A stretch of 33,995 nucleotides of DNA from a virus: the IMG/VR virus record IMGVR_UViG_3300043444_000760, positions 1 to 33,995 of that record; one strand, written 5' to 3'. Below the pieces are notes generated by a model, which ran no database searches, was not told the DNA's origin, and saw only the letters and a program-made list of their open reading frames with translations. The translations under genes and the position numbers were made by a program. Positions 29,488 through 33,995 of this stretch are shown here, in pieces (position 1 is the first letter of the stretch; every line of letters starts with the position of its first letter).

Positions 29488-30190
29488 GAATCACATCCTT
29501 TTCGAGTGTGTACATGGGTTCTTTGTACCAAGGGAGGAAGAAAAGCTTCCAGTCCATATTTGTTAGGGGTTCTCCTTTGAGCTGTTTTTCTTGACAACGT
29601 TGGACCATTTCGAAGAATTTTCCCTCTCGTCCTTCGGCTGTGGACTCAATTGTGATGAACTGTCCGGATTGTACGGTATTGAGAGCTCCTGAGACGATCT
29701 CTTCTGCCTTTTGCGGTTGCCATCGACATATTTTCCCAAATTCCGAAACATGCAATAGTTGAAGAGTACCAGAACGCAGGCTTGTGCCAACCCGATATAC
29801 TGAACCATTTTCAAATCGCAACTCATTCGCGTTGTCTCTCCTCGCTGGGGAAATTTCTTTAATTATAGGGTGAAGGTTATCATATGCAAATTTGACTTTG
29901 TCTTGAAAGATTTCAAGGGAATTCTTTTGAATATCAGCAACGATTGCAGCATTGATGTTACAATTCCACAGGCACATATCAAGAAAATATATAGCAAATA
30001 GAGTGGTAATACCAAGCTGACGAGCTTTAAGAATGATATTGAAGTAGTGAAGATTCTCGAGAATCTCTTTCTGGGCCCAATTAGGTTCAAATTTAACCTT
30101 CTGCCCTTTCTTGTTCTTGATCCAATAGAGGTTGTGCAATCTCCAATTTCGGTTCAAAAGTTTGATCTTCTGGTCTGAAGAAAGGATCAT
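29480..30190 (-). CDS. Large terminase, ATPase part
   Basis: This gives 236 residues from ATG 30190; an ATG at 30253 in frame is an alternative and neither has a clear ribosome-binding site. NLYWIKNKKGQKVKFEPNWA leads into the ATPase domain of P22-like large terminases: the degenerate Walker A KARQLGITT (55-63), Walker B LLHVSEFGK (145-153) and motif III ITIESTAEG (179-187). It ends FFLPWYKEPMYTLEKDVILA, then TGA. The continuation LDEYFKEIESKGIKL lies in the +1 frame of the next ORF, overlapping by 8 bases. So ATPase and nuclease are encoded as two ORFs. It overlaps the small terminase gene by ~98 bases. Confidence 0.85.
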   Translation of the reverse strand: MILSSDQKIKLLNRNWRLHNLYWIKNKKGQKVKFEPNWAQKEILENLHYFNIILKARQLGITTLFAIYFLDMCLWNCNINAAIVADIQKNSLEIFQDKVKFAYDNLHPIIKEISPARRDNANELRFENGSVYRVGTSLRSGTLQLLHVSEFGKICRWQPQKAEEIVSGALNTVQSGQFITIESTAEGREGKFFEMVQRCQEKQLKGEPLTNMDWKLFFLPWYKEPMYTLEKDVILA

Positions 30191-30698
30191 ATGCGAGAGG
30201 ATTTCGAGTGTTATCAAAAAGTTCTTTAAAAGAATTGATGTCGATCTTAACATCTGGAAGTTTATCGGGATCTTTTTGAGATAACCAGATTTTACCTAGC
30301 CAAATACCCATTGCCGCATTTCTTTCTGACATTTTTAATTGATTTAAACGCAATTTAATTTTTGCCGCACCAGAACTTCTATTTTTAAGTTCCTCAAATC
30401 CTATACCATATTTCTCTTTAATTCTTCTGTTTAATGTATCAACTGAAACATAAAAAGATCCTGCTATTTCTTCGCATGTTGCACCGATATCAATCCAATA
30501 ACGAATTTGATCAAAGTTTATTTCTTTTGCTGGAAGTCGGTCATCACATGGCACGACCATAGGAATCTTTCTTCTTCCTCTTTTTCTTGTGCCTACTAAA
30601 GGATCTTTACTTTTTCGAATTCTTTTAGGGGGAGGAGGGCGAACTTCACCTTTCTTTGGTCTTCCACGCTTATGTTTTATGGGAACTTCTTCGGTCAT
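30093..30698 (-). CDS. Small terminase-like DNA-binding protein
   Basis: This 201-residue protein starts at ATG 30698, overlapping the methyltransferase stop as ATGA. A basic, Pro-rich N-terminus (KHKRGRPKKGEVRPPPPKRI) contains an AT-hook-like RGRPKK. It is followed by a helix-turn-helix (IRYWIDIGATCEEIAGSFYV, SVDTLNRRIKEKYGIGFEEL). The C-terminal part is helical, ending EPKLEIAQPLLDQEQERAEG. Small terminases recognise the packaging site and hand the DNA to the large subunit. The position directly before the ATPase ORF supports this role. Confidence 0.75.
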   Translation of the reverse strand: MTEEVPIKHKRGRPKKGEVRPPPPKRIRKSKDPLVGTRKRGRRKIPMVVPCDDRLPAKEINFDQIRYWIDIGATCEEIAGSFYVSVDTLNRRIKEKYGIGFEELKNRSSGAAKIKLRLNQLKMSERNAAMGIWLGKIWLSQKDPDKLPDVKIDINSFKELFDNTRNPLAYDPFFRPEDQTFEPKLEIAQPLLDQEQERAEG

Positions 30699-31927
30699 TC
30701 TGCTTCACCATTTCTTGTGATAGAATACTCTCTATTGTTTTTGATCATGAAGTTTTTCCAACGATTGATAATTACATCGCAATATGCGGGTGAAAATTCT
30801 ATTCCATAACAGATACGATCTGTTTTTTCTGCTGCGATGAGTGTCGTTCCAGATCCGAGAAATGGATCGTAGACTCCCTGGCCTTCTTCTGTATTGTTTC
30901 TGATTGGGCGTTCCATACACTCGATAGGCTTTTGTGTAGAGTGGGATGTTCTTTCATCTTCGTTTTGAGATTTACCGAAACAGTTGAGGTTCCCGATTTC
31001 CCACAGAGTGCTTTCTTTTCTTGATCCCTGCCAATTGTGTTTACATCCTTTTTTAGCTGCATACCAGCATGGCTCGTGCTGCCAATGATAATCGCCACGC
31101 GATAGAGCGAAATGCTGTTTCGACCAGATGATTTGTGAGATTATTTCAAATTCTGCTTCTTCAAGACTTTTTTGAACTTCGGAACAGTATTTTCCAGCAT
31201 GCCACACATACGCGACTGATCCTGGGAAAAGATGCCATGCCAGAGCCCAGTTTACTTTGTCATCATTTTGTACAACACCATTGGCTTTTTGCCCTTTTCC
31301 TGCCGCTCCTCTCCAAGACGGATCATAGTTCACTCCATAGGGAGGATCTGTCACCATTAGTATCGGTTCGGCACCGTCAAGACATTGAGAAACTGTATCG
31401 GGTAGGGTTGAATCGCCGCATACTAATCGATGATTGTTAAGAATGATAACATCACCAAGTTTGGTGATTGCATCTTTATCATCGCATGGAGAGAGAGTGC
31501 CATCATCTTCATCTTCTGTAGGCTCAACCTGAGTAACATCATCTGGATAGAAAAGATCCTTTTCCATCATACCCATATCGAGAAGTTCTGATGGATCGTA
31601 TTCATTGGCCAGAATATCCCAATCGAATTCCCCGTGATGGATATTATCTTGCACCATACGAGTTCGGATCTGTTCTTCTGTCGCTGTCGTGATGATACAT
31701 GGGACAGTTTCCCATTTTAGATGCTTGGCGGCTCTGTAACGTTGATTTCCAGCATAGATGAGGTATTTATCGCCAATTGCTTTTACAAGGCATGGGCGGC
31801 ATGTAAAGAATCCAGGATCTTCGCTGATGGATTTAACAAGTTTGTTGAATTGATTTTTATCGATCTTACGAGGGTTTTTCTCATAAGGTTCAAGGAGTTT
31901 GATATTGATATCTGTAATCTTTGACAT
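30695..31927 (-). CDS. ParB-like/DNA methyltransferase fusion protein
   Basis: The start is ATG 31927 with GAGG just upstream, giving 410 residues; 31 extra N-terminal codons in the frame are not needed. Residues 1-130 are a ParB/sulfiredoxin-like domain with GNQRYRAAKHL (60-70). Residues 180-400 form the methyltransferase, with the catalytic DPPY (194-197, TDPPYGV), a central HEPCWYAAKKG region and the AdoMet-binding DPFLGSGTT (354-362). Motif order (DPPY before FxGxG) puts it in the beta class, probably N6-adenine or N4-cytosine. Such fusions in phages likely protect DNA from host restriction. It precedes the small terminase by overlap. Confidence 0.85.
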   Translation of the reverse strand: MSKITDINIKLLEPYEKNPRKIDKNQFNKLVKSISEDPGFFTCRPCLVKAIGDKYLIYAGNQRYRAAKHLKWETVPCIITTATEEQIRTRMVQDNIHHGEFDWDILANEYDPSELLDMGMMEKDLFYPDDVTQVEPTEDEDDGTLSPCDDKDAITKLGDVIILNNHRLVCGDSTLPDTVSQCLDGAEPILMVTDPPYGVNYDPSWRGAAGKGQKANGVVQNDDKVNWALAWHLFPGSVAYVWHAGKYCSEVQKSLEEAEFEIISQIIWSKQHFALSRGDYHWQHEPCWYAAKKGCKHNWQGSRKESTLWEIGNLNCFGKSQNEDERTSHSTQKPIECMERPIRNNTEEGQGVYDPFLGSGTTLIAAEKTDRICYGIEFSPAYCDVIINRWKNFMIKNNREYSITRNGEAE

Positions 31928-32038
31928 AGCACCTCTTTTTTTCAAATTAAAATATTCTTGAATTGCAATCAATATTTTATGTTTGTCGCCGTGGTTTTTT
32001 GTGTTATAATTATGGCACATAACTGGAAGGTTTCATAC
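31928..32038. promoter_or_regulatory. Divergent promoter region, methyltransferase and forward small genes
   Basis: Forward: TTGTCG (31983-31988), 16 bp, TATAAT (32005-32010), then GGAAGG (32025-32030) before ATG 32039. Reverse: TTGATT and TAATTT with 17 bp could serve the methyltransferase operon. AAAATATT (31949-31956) and AATATTTT (31971-31978) make an inverted repeat, with palindrome ATTGCAAT (31962-31969) between them; this could be an operator. The assignment is by eye. Confidence 0.5.
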
Positions 32039-32251
32039 ATGGATATGAGAGAGATTGAGTATGATGAATTGAGATCTCAAATAAATAATTTAAGGCGTGG
32101 ATTATTTGCGAGATTTGGCGAGCTATCGAAAGAGGTTTTGAACCAAAAGTTAGAAATTGAGCTGCTTCGATCTCAAGTGAATGAGATGAGAGGTGAACAA
32201 AAAGAGAATTGGTCTTATAACAATAGTGAAAGATTATTTTACATATCGTGA
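32039..32251 (+). CDS. Small coiled-coil protein
   Basis: The start is ATG 32039 behind GGAAGG, giving 70 residues (MDMREIEYDELRSQINNLRR onward). Heptad-like Leu/Ile spacing and many Glu/Arg suggest a coiled coil. The longer frame from 31958 would read through the promoter. No family is recognised. Its stop overlaps the next gene start. Confidence 0.5.
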   Translation: MDMREIEYDELRSQINNLRRGLFARFGELSKEVLNQKLEIELLRSQVNEMRGEQKENWSYNNSERLFYIS

Positions 32252-32559
32252 GGATTATGAGGATTGAAGTACAAGATTTCTACCCGCATTTGAATATAAA
32301 AAAGGGTGATAAGGCGATTGGGACGATGCACATTTATTTACCCGACGAAGGCTTTGATATTCGAGGGATTTCGGTAAAGAATAAGGGAAGGAATAAGTTT
32401 TTCTTTTCAATTCCATACAAGAAAGGGTGGGATTTTGAAGAAAAGAGGGATGTTTTTTACCCATGCTTTACATTTACAGATCTTGATAAGCAAAAAGATT
32501 TCATAGCATCGCTTGTTGATATTGGCACAAAATTCATGCTGAAGGTAATGTACAAATAG
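32248..32559 (+). CDS. Hypothetical SpoVG-like small protein
   Basis: This 103-residue protein starts at GTG 32248, overlapping the previous stop, or at ATG 32257. The sequence (IEVQDFYPHLNIKKGDKAIG, then LPDEGFDIRGISVKNKGRNK and FFFSIPYKKGWDFEEKRDVF) has the beta-rich SpoVG-like pattern of a small nucleic-acid-binding domain seen in some phages. This is a pattern match only. It faces the RusA-like gene, ending eight bases from it. Confidence 0.55.
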   Translation: MRIMRIEVQDFYPHLNIKKGDKAIGTMHIYLPDEGFDIRGISVKNKGRNKFFFSIPYKKGWDFEEKRDVFYPCFTFTDLDKQKDFIASLVDIGTKFMLKVMYK

Positions 32560-32566
32560 GTCCTTA

Positions 32567-32923
32567 TCATTGGGGTTGGATATCTATTTCAACCCCGTAT
32601 ATTTTTTCTTTTCTTTGAGCATATTTCCAAGTAAATCTTTTGTCACCGTCTGCTTGTCCTGGAGCTTTTCCGGGTAGGATGAGATCTGCGATGATATCCC
32701 GAATGGCTTTGAAGCTGTAGATCAAGTTGTCTTCATCCCAATCTCTAAGTCCGATCTTTGTAAGTGTTACAGTGCATGGGAGAGTAATTTCTGGCCTATC
32801 CGCTTTCCATGTGAGCGTGATGATTTTCTGCTGCCGCTTGTTACGCTTATGCTTGACAGCCCAGTGGTCTCTGGCATTGCCTTCGTTGATCAAGACTATA
32901 GGAAAGAATTTCTTGTATGTCAT
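32567..32923 (-). CDS. RusA-like Holliday junction resolvase
   Basis: This 118-residue protein has the RusA layout. After a basic N-terminus (NARDHWAVKHKRNKRQQKII), residues 55-110 include LTKIGLRDWDEDNLIYSFKA and IRDIIADLILPG, then ADGDKRFTWKYAQRKE. The Asp residues in DWDEDN and ADGDKR are likely metal ligands. RusA enzymes resolve four-way junctions, which fits the ERF/SSB/YqaJ module and concatemer packaging. ATG 32923 has no clear ribosome-binding site; a TATCAT -10-like box overlaps the start, so leaderless initiation is possible. Confidence 0.8.
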   Translation of the reverse strand: MTYKKFFPIVLINEGNARDHWAVKHKRNKRQQKIITLTWKADRPEITLPCTVTLTKIGLRDWDEDNLIYSFKAIRDIIADLILPGKAPGQADGDKRFTWKYAQRKEKIYGVEIDIQPQ

Positions 32924-33051
32924 GATAAGATGTTAACGCTTTGTGACAAACAAAACAACAAGATCTTTTAAATGTTATGTTTGTGTTATTTTTGTGACAT
33001 TAATTCATCATCTTGCTAAGATACTGGTATCGGTTAACCAAGGAGTACCAG
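32924..33051. promoter_or_regulatory. Divergent region with direct repeats and a forward promoter
   Basis: Forward: GTGACA (32994-32999), 17 bp, TAAGAT, then AAGGAG before ATG 33052. TTTGTGACA occurs twice in direct orientation at 32940-32948 and 32991-32999, 51 bp apart; the second overlaps the forward -35. Reverse: TTGTCA, 16 bp, TATCAT leads to the RusA start. The repeats may be regulator-binding sites. Confidence 0.45.
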
Positions 33052-33246
33052 ATGGATTGGACACAAGTTTTAGTGATCTTAGGAACAAATATGGGTTTGT
33101 TTTTGTGGAACAGAAGTGAATCGAGAACGGATATCAGGCATATGGATTCGAAGCTTGAATCAACAAGAGAGTTGGTGAGGGCGATTCATGATGAGATGAA
33201 AGATTTTCATAACAGACTCTGTAAAATCGAAGAAAACAGGAGATAA
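33052..33246 (+). CDS. Small membrane-anchored helical protein
   Basis: The start is ATG 33052, seven bases after AAGGAG, giving 64 residues; the frame from 33013 is longer but lacks a site. Residues 1-16 (MDWTQVLVILGTNMGLFLWN) are a membrane segment. The rest (SESRTDIRHMDSKLESTREL onward) is a charged helix. The topology fits a holin-like or spanin-like protein in the lysis region, but many small phage proteins share it. A zinc-ribbon gene starts two bases later. Confidence 0.55.
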   Translation: MDWTQVLVILGTNMGLFLWNRSESRTDIRHMDSKLESTRELVRAIHDEMKDFHNRLCKIEENRR

Positions 33247-33247
33247 C

Positions 33248-33415
33248 ATGAAATGCGACATTTGCCGTCAAAAACACACAGAGATGTATGACGCGAAAAC
33301 AAAAATGGGGCCTTGGGGTTTCTTGTGCAAAGATTGTTTTTTTGCATTTGGTGTAGGATTAGGGTTGGGCAAGGGAACTAAATTAAAACAAGATGAGAAG
33401 GAGAAAGGAAAATGA
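33248..33415 (+). CDS. Small zinc-ribbon protein
   Basis: A 55-residue frame starts at ATG 33248 behind AGGAG: MKCDICRQKHTEMYDAKTKM, then GPWGFLCKDCFFAFGVGLGL and a Lys-rich tail. CDIC (3-6) and CKDC (27-30) form a classic zinc ribbon. It shares ATGA with the next gene. Its function is unknown; such proteins often bind nucleic acid or RNA polymerase. Confidence 0.6.
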   Translation: MKCDICRQKHTEMYDAKTKMGPWGFLCKDCFFAFGVGLGLGKGTKLKQDEKEKGK

Positions 33416-33618
33416 AAAATTTATTTATTCTAGCTATAGCAGGGGGAACCCTGCTTGTTGGATGCTCAGAAACAGTGGTGAATCCACAAAAAAAAGTGGA
33501 AATACCTCAGACGATGACAATCCGCCATGATGTTTATGTTCATCATTCAGGATCGATGGATGTAAAAATTTCTGGTGCTTATGGAAGTGATGTGAAGGTT
33601 GAGGTTAAGACAAAGTGA
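33412..33618 (+). CDS. Small lipoprotein
   Basis: This 68-residue protein begins MKNLFILAIAGGTLLVGCSE: a Lys/Asn, hydrophobic core and a lipobox LVGC, so Cys18 is the predicted lipidated residue. The mature part is beta-rich and polar (PQTMTIRHDVYVHHSGSMDV). It could be an outer spanin or a surface-exclusion lipoprotein. It ends the forward cluster, which includes a membrane protein, but no endolysin is seen nearby. Confidence 0.6.
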   Translation: MKNLFILAIAGGTLLVGCSETVVNPQKKVEIPQTMTIRHDVYVHHSGSMDVKISGAYGSDVKVEVKTK

Positions 33619-33666
33619 TCACCCCATTTCTTAAACTCAATTAGAAGCCCCACAATCCATTTTCTT

Positions 33667-33704
33667 GTCAAAAGGTGTCAAAGTACCACCGGACACCTTT
33701 TGAC
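33667..33704. terminator. Perfect 13-bp inverted repeat between convergent genes
   Basis: GTCAAAAGGTGTC (33667-33679) and GACACCTTTTGAC (33692-33704) are perfect complements separated by 12 bases. It lies between the forward lipoprotein gene and the reverse 59-residue gene. No T run follows, so it may be a strong hairpin blocking converging transcription or a protein site rather than a standard terminator. Confidence 0.5.
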
Positions 33705-33718
33705 GCAACCTACCCACC

Positions 33719-33898
33719 TTAAAATGCGAAATAAGCCCCATCCTGATCATTGTTCACTTGTTCTATTTCCATAAGTCCTGATTCCGCGATCTTTTGAAGA
33801 GTTTCATAGTATCTTGCCATGTACTTTGCCATCTCTTCCTTACCACGTCCAATCTCTTCAATCTCTTTAAAATATTGACTTTGCATCTCAGTTGTCAT
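33719..33898 (-). CDS. Small acidic helical protein
   Basis: A 59-residue frame starts at ATG 33898 behind GAAGAG and stops at 33719. MTTEMQSQYFKEIEEIGRGK continues as a charged helix (EEMAKYMARYYETLQKIAES) to a QDGAYFAF tail. No family is recognised. It follows the replication gene end (33954) on the reverse strand. Confidence 0.55.
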   Translation of the reverse strand: MTTEMQSQYFKEIEEIGRGKEEMAKYMARYYETLQKIAESGLMEIEQVNNDQDGAYFAF

Positions 33899-33926
33899 AA
33901 ATTCTCTTCGTATGTGTGATTTTTTA

Positions 33927-33947
33927 CCCCGGCTGCGTTGGCCGGGG
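33927..33947 (-). terminator. GC-rich hairpin after the replication gene
   Basis: CCCCGGC (33927-33933) pairs with GCCGGGG (33941-33947), loop TGCGTTG. It lies between the reverse replication-gene stop (33954) and the small gene starting at 33898. A-rich rather than T-rich sequence follows on the reverse strand, so it may act as an mRNA 3' stabiliser or weak terminator. Confidence 0.45.
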
Positions 33948-33953
33948 CCGGTT

Positions 33954-33995
33954 TCATTTCAACTTCAAGTCTGAAAGATAATGGTTTAACATCTT
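33954..33995 (-). CDS. C-terminal end of the replication gene (window ends join)
   Basis: Read on the reverse strand from position 33995, the frame is AAG ATG TTA AAC ... and stops at TGA 33956-33954, encoding KMLNHYLSDLKLK. It follows directly in frame from codon 295 of the gene at 1-885, so a circular join gives a 308-residue protein. If the shared hexamer catctt at both ends is one copy, the protein is two residues shorter and still in frame. It is therefore probably the end of that gene. Confidence 0.6.
   Translation of the reverse strand, partial: KMLNHYLSDLKLK

Noticed and set aside
1-33995. A terminal repeat based on the shared hexamer catctt
   Set aside because: Six bases can match by chance. 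The circular join is supported by reading frame, not by this hexamer.

Overview
The window looks like essentially the whole genome of a small tailed phage, probably a podovirus of a Gram-negative host, in an AT-rich sequence. It carries a P22-type portal, a scaffolding protein, an N4-gp56-type major capsid protein, a head-tail adaptor, tail and internal virion proteins, and a two-part terminase. It has no ribosomal genes, no tRNA gene I could recognise, and no integrase, DNA polymerase or endolysin that I could recognise. The two window ends appear to join: the reverse-strand replication gene that runs off position 1 stays in frame when continued from position 33995, and stops at 33954. The P63C-domain protein and some small genes recall phages of intracellular or environmental bacteria, but I cannot name the host.

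Layout. (1) 33954-33995 plus 1-1845, reverse strand: an early operon with a Cro-like regulator, two small proteins and a replication initiator-like protein. The initiator gene contains 22-bp iterons and a GC-rich hairpin cluster, so it may hold the origin. (2) 1846-1938: divergent control region. (3) 1939-5055, forward: recombination operon with an ERF annealing protein, SSB, P63C protein and YqaJ exonuclease. A hairpin hides the ribosome-binding site of the P63C gene. (4) 5024-24247, reverse: late virion genes. From the promoter end these are portal, three small proteins and a terminator; then a TTGACA promoter, scaffold, capsid, adaptor and tail proteins, ejection proteins, tail-fibre-like proteins, and small membrane or lipoprotein genes. 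A 315-bp gap inside this operon (13985-14299) carries, on the opposite strand, a structured RNA whose 3' end matches the right end (omegaRNA 3' hairpin) of IS200/IS605 TnpB elements, with no tnpB gene. (5) 24383-27190, forward: ten tightly packed small genes of mostly unknown function. (6) 27265-31927, reverse: packaging and modification genes, namely a ParB-methyltransferase fusion, small terminase, and a large terminase split into ATPase and nuclease ORFs. The nuclease ORF is interrupted at its active site by an intein, and a complete HNH homing endonuclease is encoded inside that intein in a different reading frame. (7) 32039-33898: small forward genes (including a membrane protein, a zinc-ribbon protein and a lipoprotein), a reverse RusA-like resolvase and a 59-residue reverse gene.

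Working together: the initiator and host polymerase would replicate the DNA. ERF, SSB, YqaJ and RusA would recombine and resolve concatemers, and the terminase would package them through the portal. The most unusual parts are the alternate-frame endonuclease nested in the terminase intein and the orphan omegaRNA-like locus. All functional statements come from reading motifs by eye; no database search was run.
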